DNA of 25,504 bases from JARRNJ01 sp037385045 (GTDB lineage: Bacteria > Pseudomonadota > Gammaproteobacteria > JASBUN01), in NCBI GenBank assembly GCA_037385045.1, contig JARRNJ010000029.1, forward strand, positions 1 to 25,504, given 5' to 3'. Within the stretch, counting starts at the first letter, position 1, and the number at the start of each line of letters is the position of its first letter. The notes below the pieces were generated by a model that did not search any database, was not told the DNA's origin, and saw only the letters and a list, made by a program, of their open reading frames with translations. Shown here one piece after another: positions 7,325 through 15,133 of this stretch. The translations under genes were made by a program, and so were the position numbers.

Positions 7325-8170
7325 GTGTCAATCGACCAGGGCACATTGTACGTCGTTGCGACGCCGATCGGTAATCTCGATGACATGAGTCCGCGCGCGG
7401 TCCGTATCCTGTCCTCGGTTGACCGCATCGCAGCTGAGGATACCCGCCACAGTCGGCCGTTGCTGCAGCACTTCGGGATCCATACGCCCATGTCGGCGCT
7501 GCACGAGCACAACGAGCGCGAACAGGCCCCGCGTTTGCTCACGGCGCTGGAGGGTGGCGAGTCCGTGGCCCTGATTTCGGATGCCGGTACGCCGCTGATC
7601 AGCGATCCCGGCTACCACTTGGTGCGGATGGCGCGGGCTCGCGGCATCGCGGTGGTGCCGGTACCCGGGCCCAGTGCGTTGATGGCGGCCCTGTCCGCGG
7701 CCGGCCTGCCCACCGATCGGTTCGTGTTCGAAGGTTTTCTGCCGTCCAAGGCGGCCGCGCGCCGGGGGCGGCTGCAGGCGCTGGCCCGGGAGACCCGCAC
7801 CCTGGTGTTTTTTGAGTCACCGCACCGGATCAGTTCGGCGCTGGAGGACATGGTCGCCGTTTTCGGACCGCAGCGCCAGGCGGTGTTGGCGCGCGAGCTG
7901 ACCAAGGCCTTCGAGACCGTTCGCGGCGACTCCCTGCAGCAGCTGGCGGACTGGGTGTGCGATGATGCCAACCAGCGCCGCGGCGAGCTGGTACTGCTGG
8001 TCCACGGGGCTGAGGAAGCGCCGGCCGACGGCCATCGCGAATCGGAGCGGGTGCTGGAGCTGCTGCTCGAAGAGCTGCCGGTTAAACAGGCGGCGTCCCT
8101 GGCGGCACGCATCACCGGCGCCGGTCGCAACGACCTGTACCGGCGGGCGCTCGAGTTGGCCGGCAAATAG
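7325..8170 (+). CDS. rsmI: 16S rRNA 2'-O-ribose C1402 methyltransferase RsmI
   Basis: RsmI methylates the ribose of C1402 in 16S rRNA using S-adenosylmethionine; RsmH, also in this window, methylates the base of the same nucleotide. The product follows E. coli RsmI throughout: GTLYVVATPIGNLDDMSPRA, then AAEDTRHSRPLLQHFGI, SDAGTPLISDPGYHLVR, VPGPSALMAALSAAGLPTDR and FFESPHRI. I chose GTG 7325, with GGTGGA 7 bp upstream, giving 281 residues. In-frame TTG 7310 and GTG 7313 are possible but have no Shine-Dalgarno. The 120 bp separating it from divergent lpoA must hold both promoters, but I could not pick out good -35/-10 pairs. The stop lies 25 bp before the rnpB -10 box. Confidence 0.94.
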   Translation: MSIDQGTLYVVATPIGNLDDMSPRAVRILSSVDRIAAEDTRHSRPLLQHFGIHTPMSALHEHNEREQAPRLLTALEGGESVALISDAGTPLISDPGYHLVRMARARGIAVVPVPGPSALMAALSAAGLPTDRFVFEGFLPSKAAARRGRLQALARETRTLVFFESPHRISSALEDMVAVFGPQRQAVLARELTKAFETVRGDSLQQLADWVCDDANQRRGELVLLVHGAEEAPADGHRESERVLELLLEELPVKQAASLAARITGAGRNDLYRRALELAGK

Positions 8171-8195
8171 CCTCCTGGCGCTTTTCGACTTCGAG

Positions 8196-8201
8196 TATAA
8201 T
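8196..8201 (+). promoter_or_regulatory. -10 box of the rnpB promoter
   Basis: A perfect TATAAT sits 7 bp before the first base of the RNase P P1 helix, exactly where the -10 box of a sigma70 promoter should lie. The -35 region (about 8173-8178) does not resemble TTGACA. Confidence 0.65.
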
Positions 8202-8208
8202 CAGACCT

Positions 8209-8583
8209 GCGAGAGTCGGTCGGACAGCCGCTGCGCCGCTTGCCGGCGTGGAGGAAAGTCCGGGCTCCAACGGGCAAGGTGCCAGGTAACGCCTGGGAGG
8301 CGCCAGCCTACGGAAAGTGCCACAGAAAACATACCGCCTACGTCCGGGTTTGCCCGGACCGGCAAGGGTGAAAAGGTGCGGTAAGAGCGCACCGCGCGGG
8401 TGGTAACACGCCGCGGCATGGTAAACCCCACCTGGAGCAAGACCAAATAGGGGAGCAGGCGGTCCTGCGACTGCCGGATGCGGCCCGCATCGCTCCCGGG
8501 TAGGTCGCTCGAGGCGCACGGTGACGTGCGTCCCAGATGAATGGCTGTCCTCGACAGAACCCGGCTTATAGACCGGCTCTCGC
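8209..8583 (+). ncRNA. rnpB: RNase P RNA, bacterial class A
   Basis: This is the catalytic RNA of RNase P, which removes 5' leaders from tRNA precursors. The ends are fixed by a 13-bp P1 helix: GCGAGAGTCGGTC at 8209-8221 pairs with GACCGGCTCTCGC at 8571-8583, with one G-U pair. Conserved core segments occur in order: GAGGAAAGTCCGGGCTCC (from about 8251), the ACGGAAAGTGCCACAGAAA region (8310-8330), AGGGTGAAAAGGTG, and TGGTAAACCCCACCTGGAGC with CAAGACCAAATAGGGG (8420-8453). The 3' end carries CAGATGAATGGCTGTC. The 375-nt length is normal for type A. Its place between rsmI and mraZ is as I recall for Pseudomonas. No strong T-rich terminator is visible after 8583. Confidence 0.96.
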
Positions 8584-8755
8584 ACCTTGATGCCAGGCGG
8601 CGCCGGCCCCGTCCCGAGAATCCACCGTAAATAGTTCCATCAACCTCCTGATTTTGAAGTTTATACCTGCCGTCTTAACCTCTCCCGCCTCGCCGATCAG
8701 GCGCTAAGTTACTGTGAATAAAGCACTCTTTGACCCAATTTGTGGGCCAATTCGC

Positions 8756-8785
8756 TTGACAATGGGGATAGCGGTGACCAATATT
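8756..8785 (+). promoter_or_regulatory. Candidate dcw promoter upstream of mraZ
   Basis: A perfect -35 box TTGACA lies at 8756-8761, and a weaker -10 (AATATT, 4 of 6 matches) at 8780-8785 with an 18-bp spacer. Initiation would fall near 8792, at the edge of the MraZ-type repeats, so a repressor bound there would block start or early elongation. The remainder of 8584-8755 shows no gene and no clear terminator. Confidence 0.5.
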
Positions 8786-8792
8786 GTCGAAA

Positions 8793-8832
8793 AGTGGGTG
8801 ATAGTGGAAATAAGTGGAAAATAGTGGGGGAC
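8793..8832 (+). promoter_or_regulatory. MraZ operator: four AGTGG direct repeats with exact 10-bp period
   Basis: AGTGG begins at 8793, 8803, 8813 and 8823, each followed by five variable bases. Known MraZ boxes are short G-rich repeats (TGGG-type in E. coli, AGTG-type in mycoplasmas) with about 10-bp spacing upstream of mraZ, where MraZ represses its own operon. The array sits 22 bp upstream of the mraZ start, just past the predicted transcription start. Confidence 0.8.
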
Positions 8833-8854
8833 ACCCCGCGCCTGGGAGGACGGC

Positions 8855-9310
8855 TTGTTTCGCGGAGTGAACGTGCTCAGTCTCGATGCCAAAGGCCGTA
8901 TCGCGTTGCCGACGCGGTACCGGGAGCCTTTGCAGGAGCTGTGCTCCGGCAGGCTGGTCACCACGGTGGACCCCGACAACTGCCTGCTGATTTATCCCTA
9001 CCCCGACTGGCAGGAAATCGAGCGCAAACTGATGCGCCTGCCGACGTTCAACCGCCAGGCGCGCACGTTGCAGCGGCTGCTGATCGGACACGCGACCGAA
9101 TGCGACATGGACGGCAACGGCAGGATCCTGATTGCACCGCCGTTGCGCGACTTCGCCGGCCTGGACAAGCGGGTGGTGCTGATCGGCCAGGGGCACAAGC
9201 TGGAGCTTTGGGATGAACAGCGCTGGAACGACAACTGCGGCCAGTGGCTCCACGACGCACAGCAGGGTGATCAGCCGCTGGCGCCGGAACTCGAGTCCTT
9301 GTCCCTTTGA
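8855..9310 (+). CDS. mraZ: Transcriptional regulator MraZ
   Basis: MraZ is a ring-forming DNA-binding protein with two AbrB-like SpoVT folds that represses the dcw operon through repeats upstream of its own gene. The 151-residue product starts FRGVNVLSLDAKGRIALPTR, the first DXXGR motif. The second copy is ATECDMDGNGRILIAPPLRDFA, followed by KRVVLIGQGHKLELWDEQRW. Both repeats look intact. The start is TTG at 8855; GGAGG lies 5 bp upstream, and no ATG or GTG fits the family N-terminus. A TTG start on the first gene of the operon may lower its output. rsmH begins 10 bp after the stop. Confidence 0.96.
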   Translation: MFRGVNVLSLDAKGRIALPTRYREPLQELCSGRLVTTVDPDNCLLIYPYPDWQEIERKLMRLPTFNRQARTLQRLLIGHATECDMDGNGRILIAPPLRDFAGLDKRVVLIGQGHKLELWDEQRWNDNCGQWLHDAQQGDQPLAPELESLSL

Positions 9311-9320
9311 CAATCATGGC

Positions 9321-10262
9321 ATGGAACCGGCCTCGCATGAACATCAGTCCGTTCTGCTGCACGAGGCCGTGGAAGCGCTCAATATCCACGCCGGCGGCAT
9401 CTACATCGACGGCACCTTCGGCCGCGGCGGGCACGCAAGGGCCATACTGGCACGGCTCGACAGTCACGGTCGCCTGTTGGCTATAGACAAGGATCCTGAG
9501 GCGGTGGCGGCCGCCCGGGCAGAGTTTGCATCCGATCGGCGGTTCACGATTGCACAGGGTAGCTTCGCCATGCTGGAGCAGATTGCGCGCAGCGGAAGTG
9601 TTACCGGTGATGTCGACGGCATCCTGCTCGACCTCGGTGTCTCCTCGCCGCAGCTGGAGGATCCGGCGCGCGGTTTCAGTTTCATGAGCGACGGCCCGCT
9701 GGACATGCGCATGGACCCCGGCCAGGGCCAATCCGCCGCGGATTGGCTGGCGTCGGTGGATGAAGGCGAGTTGGACCGGGTGTTGCGGGTGCTGGGTGAG
9801 GAGCGGTATCACCGCCGAATCGCCCGGGCGGTGGTCACGGCACGGGCCCGGACGCCCATCATGACGACCAAACAGCTGGCGGCGCTGGTTGGCGCCGCCG
9901 TGCCGTCCCGTGAGAAGCACAAGCACCCGGCCACCCGGACGTTTCAGGCGATCCGCATCCACATCAACCGCGAACTGGAGGATCTGGATGCCGCTCTGCA
10001 ACAGTCGCTGGCGGTATTGGCGGCCGGCGGGCGGCTGGTGGTGATCAGTTTCCATTCCCTGGAGGACCGGATCGTGAAGCGTTTCATGCGCGAGCAGTCC
10101 AGCGGCGCCGACAAGCTGCCGCCGGATCTGCCGGTGCGCGACGCGCAGATCCCGCGCACGCTGCGCTTGGTGGGCAAGCCGCTGCGCCCCGGTGCCGCCG
10201 AGGTGGCCACCAATCCGCGGGCCCGGAGCGCCATCATGCGGGTGGCGGAGCGGCTGGCATGA
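9321..10262 (+). CDS. rsmH: 16S rRNA N4-cytosine C1402 methyltransferase RsmH
   Basis: RsmH (MraW) methylates N4 of C1402 in 16S rRNA, the same nucleotide that RsmI modifies on the ribose. The 313 residues equal the E. coli length. Motifs are HQSVLLHEAVEAL at the N-terminus, the SAM-binding loop DGTFGRGGHARAIL, then LLAIDKDPEA, LLDLGVSSPQLEDPARGFSF and DGPLDMRMDP. KHPATRTFQAIRIHINREL and ISFHSLEDRIVKRFM complete the family pattern. The ATG at 9321 matches the family; the open frame continues upstream inside mraZ without homology. Its Shine-Dalgarno is weak, so it may depend on readthrough from mraZ. The stop overlaps the ftsL ATG by 4 bp (ATGA). Confidence 0.96.
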   Translation: MEPASHEHQSVLLHEAVEALNIHAGGIYIDGTFGRGGHARAILARLDSHGRLLAIDKDPEAVAAARAEFASDRRFTIAQGSFAMLEQIARSGSVTGDVDGILLDLGVSSPQLEDPARGFSFMSDGPLDMRMDPGQGQSAADWLASVDEGELDRVLRVLGEERYHRRIARAVVTARARTPIMTTKQLAALVGAAVPSREKHKHPATRTFQAIRIHINRELEDLDAALQQSLAVLAAGGRLVVISFHSLEDRIVKRFMREQSSGADKLPPDLPVRDAQIPRTLRLVGKPLRPGAAEVATNPRARSAIMRVAERLA

Positions 10263-10528
10263 AACGCGACAGTTTGGTGTTCGCCGCGCTGCTCGCCGTC
10301 GTGCTCGGCTCGGCGCTGGTGGTGGTGTACGCCAAGCACGAGAGCCGCAAGCTGTTCGTCGAATTGCAGGCGCTGCAGAAGGACCAGGACAACATGGACG
10401 TGGAGTGGGACCGCCTGCAGCTGGAGCAGAGTGCCTGGGCCACCCATAGCCGCATCGAGAAGATCGCCCGGGCCAAGCTGCATATGCACACACCGTCACC
10501 GGACGAGATCGAGATCATCCGCCCATGA
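10259..10528 (+). CDS. ftsL: Cell division protein FtsL
   Basis: FtsL is a small bitopic divisome protein that forms the FtsQLB complex and relays the activation signal to FtsWI. The 89-residue product has a short cytoplasmic N-terminus (MKRDS) and one membrane helix (about residues 6-24, LVFAALLAVVLGSALVVVYA). A periplasmic coiled coil follows (about 27-65, KLFVELQALQKDQDNMDVEW), and RIEKIARAKLHMHTPSPDEI closes the protein, as in gammaproteobacterial FtsL. It overlaps rsmH and ftsI by 4 bp each (ATGA at both ends), so translation is likely coupled. Position between rsmH and ftsI confirms the call, as the sequence itself is poorly conserved in the family. Confidence 0.94.
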   Translation: MKRDSLVFAALLAVVLGSALVVVYAKHESRKLFVELQALQKDQDNMDVEWDRLQLEQSAWATHSRIEKIARAKLHMHTPSPDEIEIIRP

Positions 10529-12237
10529 GCGACGACCGGAATATACCCAGCTACGCGGCACGGCGCATCGTGGTGTTGGCGGCGGTGACGCTGGTGGCGG
10601 TGCTGCTGCTGTGGCGCGATGTCTACCTGCAGGTGTACCGCAAGGATTTCCTGCAATACCAGGGCGACGAGCGCTATTTGCGCGTGGTATCCGTGCCCGC
10701 CCACCGCGGCATGATCACCGACCGCAACGGCGAACCCCTGGCGATCAGCACTCCGGTGAGCTCGGTGTGGGCCAATCCCCAGGAGCTGGCATTGCACCGG
10801 CAGTTCCTGCCGCGCCTGGCCAAGGTGCTGGACCTGGACGTGGATTCTCTCGAACGGCTGATGGCGAGTCGCGGCGACCGTGAGTTCGTGTACCTCAAGC
10901 GTCAGGTCAATCCCGACGTCGCCCGCCGGGTCATGAGTATCGGGGCGCCCGGCGTGGCGCTGCGCCGCGAGTACCGGCGCTACTATCCGACCGGCGAAGT
11001 CACCGCCCATGTCATCGGCTTCACCAACGTTGACGACCAGGGCCAGGAAGGCATCGAGCTGGCCTATAACAAGTGGCTGACCGGCACCCCCGGGAGCAAG
11101 CGGGTGATCAAGGACCGCCTGGGGCGCATCGTCGAGGACGTCGAAAGCATCCGCACGGCCCAGCCGGGTAAGAATCTTGCCCTGAGCATCGACCGGCGCC
11201 TGCAGTACCTGGCCTATCGGGAGTTGAAGGCCGCGGTGCTGGAGCACGGGGCGCGCTCCGGGTCCATTGTGATCCTGGATGTGCGCACCGGCGAGGTGCT
11301 GGCCATGGTCAACCAGCCTTCGTTCAACCCCAATAACCGCACCCAGCTGAAGAGCCGGCTCTACCGCAACCGGGCGGTCACCGACGTGTTCGAGCCGGGC
11401 TCCACGGTCAAGCCGTTCGTCATTGCCGCGGCGTTGGAGACCGGTCGCTACACGCCTCGCACACCCATTGACACCCGGCCGGGGACTCTGCGAATTGGCC
11501 ACGCCACCATCCGCGACACCGAGGATCACGGTCTGATCGACGTTTCCCACGTGATCATCGAATCGAGCAACATCGGCGCCGCCAAGATTTCCCTGTCCAT
11601 GAATCCGCAACGGTTGTGGAAGATGTACCGCAGTGTCGGCTTCGGCTCGGTGACCGGCAGCGGTTTCCCGGGCGAGGCGCCGGGATTGCTGACCTACTAT
11701 GGGCGCTGGCACGAGATTGAACGCGCCACTCTGGCGTTCGGCTACGGCGTCTCGGTGACCCCGCTGCAATTGGCCCAGGCCTACACCATTCTCGCCAGCG
11801 GCGGAGTACGTCGTCCGATTTCATTCGTGCGGGTAGACCACGCGCCGGCGGGTCAACGGATCCTGCCGCGCCGGATCGTGAACCAGATCATGCCGATGCT
11901 CGAGCATGTGGTGAGCAAGGAGGGCACTGCACAGCGCGCGGCGGTGCCGGGCTATCAGGTGGCCGGCAAGACGGGCACCGTGCACAAGGCCGAGGTAGGC
12001 GGCTATGCGCCGAACCGCTACCTGTCGGTGTTCGCGGGCATGGCGCCGGCCAGTGACCCACGCCTGGTGATGGTGGTGATGATCAACCAGCCCAGCGACG
12101 GTGAGTACTACGGCGGCCAGGTGGCGGCACCGGTGTTCTCTCGGGTAATGGCCGGGGCGCTGCGCATCCTCGACATTGCACCCGATGATCTGCCCCTGAC
12201 CCAGGCCAGCGCCGCGCCCCTCGGGAGTCACTCATGA
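10525..12237 (+). CDS. ftsI: Septal peptidoglycan transpeptidase FtsI (PBP3)
   Basis: FtsI is the class B penicillin-binding protein that crosslinks septal peptidoglycan together with the FtsW polymerase. The 570-residue product has an N-terminal membrane helix (about residues 12-30) and the pedestal domain with VPAHRGMITDRNGEPLAIST. The transpeptidase domain holds all three catalytic motifs: SXXK as S293-T-V-K296 (in FEPGSTVKPF), SXN as S347-S-N349, and KTG at 482-484 (AGKTGTVHK). All catalytic residues are present, so the enzyme should be active and beta-lactam sensitive. The ATGA start overlaps ftsL; the stop overlaps the murE ATG at 12234. Length is close to E. coli FtsI (588). Confidence 0.97.
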   Translation: MSDDRNIPSYAARRIVVLAAVTLVAVLLLWRDVYLQVYRKDFLQYQGDERYLRVVSVPAHRGMITDRNGEPLAISTPVSSVWANPQELALHRQFLPRLAKVLDLDVDSLERLMASRGDREFVYLKRQVNPDVARRVMSIGAPGVALRREYRRYYPTGEVTAHVIGFTNVDDQGQEGIELAYNKWLTGTPGSKRVIKDRLGRIVEDVESIRTAQPGKNLALSIDRRLQYLAYRELKAAVLEHGARSGSIVILDVRTGEVLAMVNQPSFNPNNRTQLKSRLYRNRAVTDVFEPGSTVKPFVIAAALETGRYTPRTPIDTRPGTLRIGHATIRDTEDHGLIDVSHVIIESSNIGAAKISLSMNPQRLWKMYRSVGFGSVTGSGFPGEAPGLLTYYGRWHEIERATLAFGYGVSVTPLQLAQAYTILASGGVRRPISFVRVDHAPAGQRILPRRIVNQIMPMLEHVVSKEGTAQRAAVPGYQVAGKTGTVHKAEVGGYAPNRYLSVFAGMAPASDPRLVMVVMINQPSDGEYYGGQVAAPVFSRVMAGALRILDIAPDDLPLTQASAAPLGSHS

Positions 12238-13763
12238 TGCCCGCGGTCAAGGATTCCGGTTCCCACATGCTGAGCGCCTTGTTGGCCGGGCTGGCGAAGG
12301 TCGGCAGCGGTGAGGATCGCGGCGTCACCGGCCTGTCGCTGGATAGCCGCGGCGCCCGCGCCGGCGACCTGTTCCTTGCCTGCAGCGGTTCCCAAGGCCA
12401 CGGGCTGCAGTATATCGAACAGGCGTTGCAGGCCGGTGTTGCCGCGGTGGCATGGGAGCCGTCCAGGCGCTTCACGGAACTTCCGCCACCCCTCGCCGAG
12501 GCCCGGGGAAGGGTCCCCGCGTTCGCAATCGAGGATCTCGGCAATCAGATCGGCGTTATCGCCGATCGATTTTATGGGCATCCTTCGCAGCGGCTGCATG
12601 TCATCGGTGTCACCGGTACCGATGGCAAGACTTCCTGCAGCCAGTTCCTGGCCAAGTGCCTGGACGGCCGGCGCGGGCGTTGCGGCGTGATCGGCACCCT
12701 CGGCTACGGGCTCTACGGCGAGCTGACCAGCCCGACGCACACCACCCCTGACGCCATTCGTGTGCACCGGCTGCTGGCGGAGATGGCCGACGGCGGCGCC
12801 CGCTACGTGGTCATGGAGGTTTCCTCTCACGGCCTGGAGCAGGGCCGGGTCGCCGGCGTGGCGTTCGATATCGCGGTCCTCACCAACCTGAGCCGCGACC
12901 ACCTCGACTACCACGGTGACACCGCCGCCTATGCGCGCGCCAAACGGCGGTTGTTCGAAATGCCGGGGCTGCGCATGGCGGTATTGAACCTGGACGACGC
13001 GTTCGGCCGTGAGCTGCTGCGAACGTTGCCGCCGTCGGTGGCACGCACGGGTTACGGCTTCCGCGGGCTCGACGACGCCTCCGAGCCACAGGTGCTGGGC
13101 TCGGAACTGCGTCTGCGTCACGACGGTTTTTCGCTGCAGGTGTCCAGCCCGTGGGGTTCGCGGCCGATTCAGAGCACCTTGCTCGGCGCATTCAATGCCA
13201 GCAACGTGCTGGCGGTGCTGACCGTGCTGCTGGTGGGTGGACTGCCGTTCGATGAAGCCTGCAACGCCGTGCAGGCGTTGTCCACGGTGCCGGGGCGCAT
13301 GGAACGCTTCGGCGGCGACGGCCGGCCGACGGTGGTGGTTGATTATGCCCACACCCCGGAAGCACTGCGCCACGTGCTGGAGGCGCTGCGCGGCCACGTT
13401 GCCGGCAAGCTCTGGTGCGTGTTCGGCTGCGGCGGCGACCGGGACCGCGGCAAGCGCCCGCTCATGGGCGCCGTTGCCGAACAGCTCGCGGACCGAGTGG
13501 TGGTTACCGACGACAATCCTCGCCACGAGGATCCGCAGGCCATTATCGCCGATATTCTTTCCGGCATGCAGGACGCCGATCGGGCGCGGGTGCTGCGCGA
13601 CCGGGCTGCGGCGATCCGCACGGCTCTCGAGGCCGCGGCGCCGGAGGACGTGGTGCTGATCGCCGGCAAAGGTCACGAGACTTTGCAGCTGGTGGGGGAC
13701 CGAAAGCTGCCGTTCAGCGACCGCGAGCAGGTGAGTCGCCTGGTGGGGGAATCGCGGCCGTGA
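12234..13763 (+). CDS. murE: UDP-MurNAc-tripeptide synthetase MurE (meso-DAP adding)
   Basis: MurE adds the third amino acid to UDP-MurNAc-L-Ala-D-Glu in the cytoplasm with ATP. The 509-residue protein has the three Mur ligase domains. The N-terminal substrate domain shows LSLDSRGARAGDLFLACSG, the central ATPase domain carries GVTGTDGKTS (Lys132), and EVSSHGLEQGRV and NLSRDHLDYHG follow. In the C-terminal domain the DNPR motif at residues 427-430 (DNPRHEDP) marks meso-diaminopimelate rather than lysine specificity, as expected for a Gram-negative. ATG 12234 overlaps the ftsI stop, with GGGAG about 6 bp upstream; a second ATG is adjacent at 12237. The TGA stop overlaps the murF GTG start. Confidence 0.96.
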   Translation: MMPAVKDSGSHMLSALLAGLAKVGSGEDRGVTGLSLDSRGARAGDLFLACSGSQGHGLQYIEQALQAGVAAVAWEPSRRFTELPPPLAEARGRVPAFAIEDLGNQIGVIADRFYGHPSQRLHVIGVTGTDGKTSCSQFLAKCLDGRRGRCGVIGTLGYGLYGELTSPTHTTPDAIRVHRLLAEMADGGARYVVMEVSSHGLEQGRVAGVAFDIAVLTNLSRDHLDYHGDTAAYARAKRRLFEMPGLRMAVLNLDDAFGRELLRTLPPSVARTGYGFRGLDDASEPQVLGSELRLRHDGFSLQVSSPWGSRPIQSTLLGAFNASNVLAVLTVLLVGGLPFDEACNAVQALSTVPGRMERFGGDGRPTVVVDYAHTPEALRHVLEALRGHVAGKLWCVFGCGGDRDRGKRPLMGAVAEQLADRVVVTDDNPRHEDPQAIIADILSGMQDADRARVLRDRAAAIRTALEAAAPEDVVLIAGKGHETLQLVGDRKLPFSDREQVSRLVGESRP

Positions 13764-15133
13764 TTGCCATGCTCCTGTCCCGGGCCGCGGATGCGCTGGG
13801 CGCCCGCCTGGTAGGGGCCGACGCCAGCTTCAGCCATGTCAGTACCGACACCCGGACCCTGCGCCCCGGCGACCTGTTCGTGGCGCTGCGCGGTCCGAGC
13901 TTCGACGGTCATCAGTTCGTCGCCCAGGCGGCGCGCAACGGCGCCTGTGCAGTGATGGTGGCGCACGAGGTGGTCACCGCCCTGCCGCAGCTGGTAGTGG
14001 GCGACGCTCGCGCCGCCCTGGGGCGTCTGGCGGCTTTGTGGCGTGGGCAATGCCCCGTGCCGCTGGTGGCGGTGACCGGCAGCAACGGCAAAACCACCAC
14101 CAAGGAGATGATCGCGGCGATCCTGCGCCAGCGCGGTCAGGTGCTCGCCACCCGCGGCAACCTCAACAACGAGATCGGCGTCCCGCTGACCCTGTTGGAG
14201 CTGCAGGACCGGCACCAGTTCGCCGTGGTCGAGATGGGCGCCAATCACGCCGGTGAGATTGCCGTCCTGACCGGCTGGGCCAAGCCCGACGTGGCCGTGA
14301 TCACCAACGCCGCGGCCGCGCATCTCGAGGGCTTCGGATCCATCGAAGGCGTGGCCCGGGCCAAGGGCGAGATTTTTTCCGGCCTTGGCGCCGACGGGGT
14401 AGCCGTCATCAATGCCGACGACCCCTATGCCGGCGTCTGGTGCGAATGCGCCGCCCAGGCCCGCGTGGTCACGTTCGGCCTGCAGCAGGCGGCCGATGTG
14501 CGGGCCCGCTGGGAACCGCGTGGCGGCGGGTCGCACCTGCGCCTGCACACGGGCGCCGGGGAAGTGGAACTCGAGCTGCCGCTGCCCGGGCGCCACAACG
14601 TGATGAATGCGCTGGCGGCGGTGGCCGCGGCACTGGCCGCCGGCGCGGACCTTGAGGACGTGTCCCGGGGCCTGCCGACCCTGGCGGCGGAGGCGGGCCG
14701 GCTGCAGGTGCGGGCCGCTCCGGGCGGCATGCAGGTCTATGACGATACCTACAACGCCAATCCGGCCTCTCTGGCCGCGGCGCTGCAGGTGCTGGCCGCC
14801 GCCGACGGCTGCAAATGGCTGGTGCTCGGTGACATGGCCGAGCTCGGCGGGGACGCTGCCAGTCTGCATGAGCAGGTCGGCCGACTGGCGCGCGAGGCCG
14901 GCGTGGAGCGGTTGTACGCATTGGGTGAACTGAGCCGCCGGGCCGCATCGGCATTCGGCCGGGGTGCTCGGCATTTCGACCGCTGGCAGGCGCTGGCGGA
15001 GGCGGTGCGGGCGGACTGGCAGGCGCCGGGCGCGGTGCTGGTCAAGGGGTCGCGCAGCATGCACATGGAACGGGTGGTTGAGGCGCTGCTGGAATCGGAC
15101 AGCCCCGCGACGGCGGGCAACGGGGAGCGATAG
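13760..15133 (+). CDS. murF: UDP-MurNAc-tripeptide:D-Ala-D-Ala ligase MurF
   Basis: MurF attaches D-Ala-D-Ala (made by Ddl, also in this cluster) to complete UDP-MurNAc-pentapeptide. Motifs are VSTDTRTLRPGDLFVALRG in the N-terminal domain and the P-loop AVTGSNGKTTTKEM (Lys111). Next are ATRGNLNNEIGVPLTLL and VVEMGANHAGEI, with DDTYNANPASLAAAL in the C-terminal domain and LVKGSRSMHMERVV near the end. I chose GTG 13760: it overlaps the murE stop as GTGA, has GGGGGA about 10 bp upstream and gives 457 residues. The ATG at 13769 is the alternative. The frame is open far upstream inside murE without homology. The TAG stop abuts the mraY ATG with no gap. Confidence 0.96.
   Translation: MIAMLLSRAADALGARLVGADASFSHVSTDTRTLRPGDLFVALRGPSFDGHQFVAQAARNGACAVMVAHEVVTALPQLVVGDARAALGRLAALWRGQCPVPLVAVTGSNGKTTTKEMIAAILRQRGQVLATRGNLNNEIGVPLTLLELQDRHQFAVVEMGANHAGEIAVLTGWAKPDVAVITNAAAAHLEGFGSIEGVARAKGEIFSGLGADGVAVINADDPYAGVWCECAAQARVVTFGLQQAADVRARWEPRGGGSHLRLHTGAGEVELELPLPGRHNVMNALAAVAAALAAGADLEDVSRGLPTLAAEAGRLQVRAAPGGMQVYDDTYNANPASLAAALQVLAAADGCKWLVLGDMAELGGDAASLHEQVGRLAREAGVERLYALGELSRRAASAFGRGARHFDRWQALAEAVRADWQAPGAVLVKGSRSMHMERVVEALLESDSPATAGNGER

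Noticed and set aside
8112..8585. 157-codon minus-strand ORF over the end of rsmI and rnpB
   Set aside because: It is antisense to a well-supported RNase P RNA, a common source of false protein calls, and has no family features.
8690..8707. CGCCT...AGGCG stem as the rnpB terminator
   Set aside because: It is a 5-bp stem with no T-run after it and lies over 100 bp from the RNA end.
8793..8832. AGTGG direct repeats as a CRISPR or tandem satellite
   Set aside because: A 5-bp unit with 5-bp spacers is far too short for CRISPR, and the position upstream of mraZ explains it as an operator.
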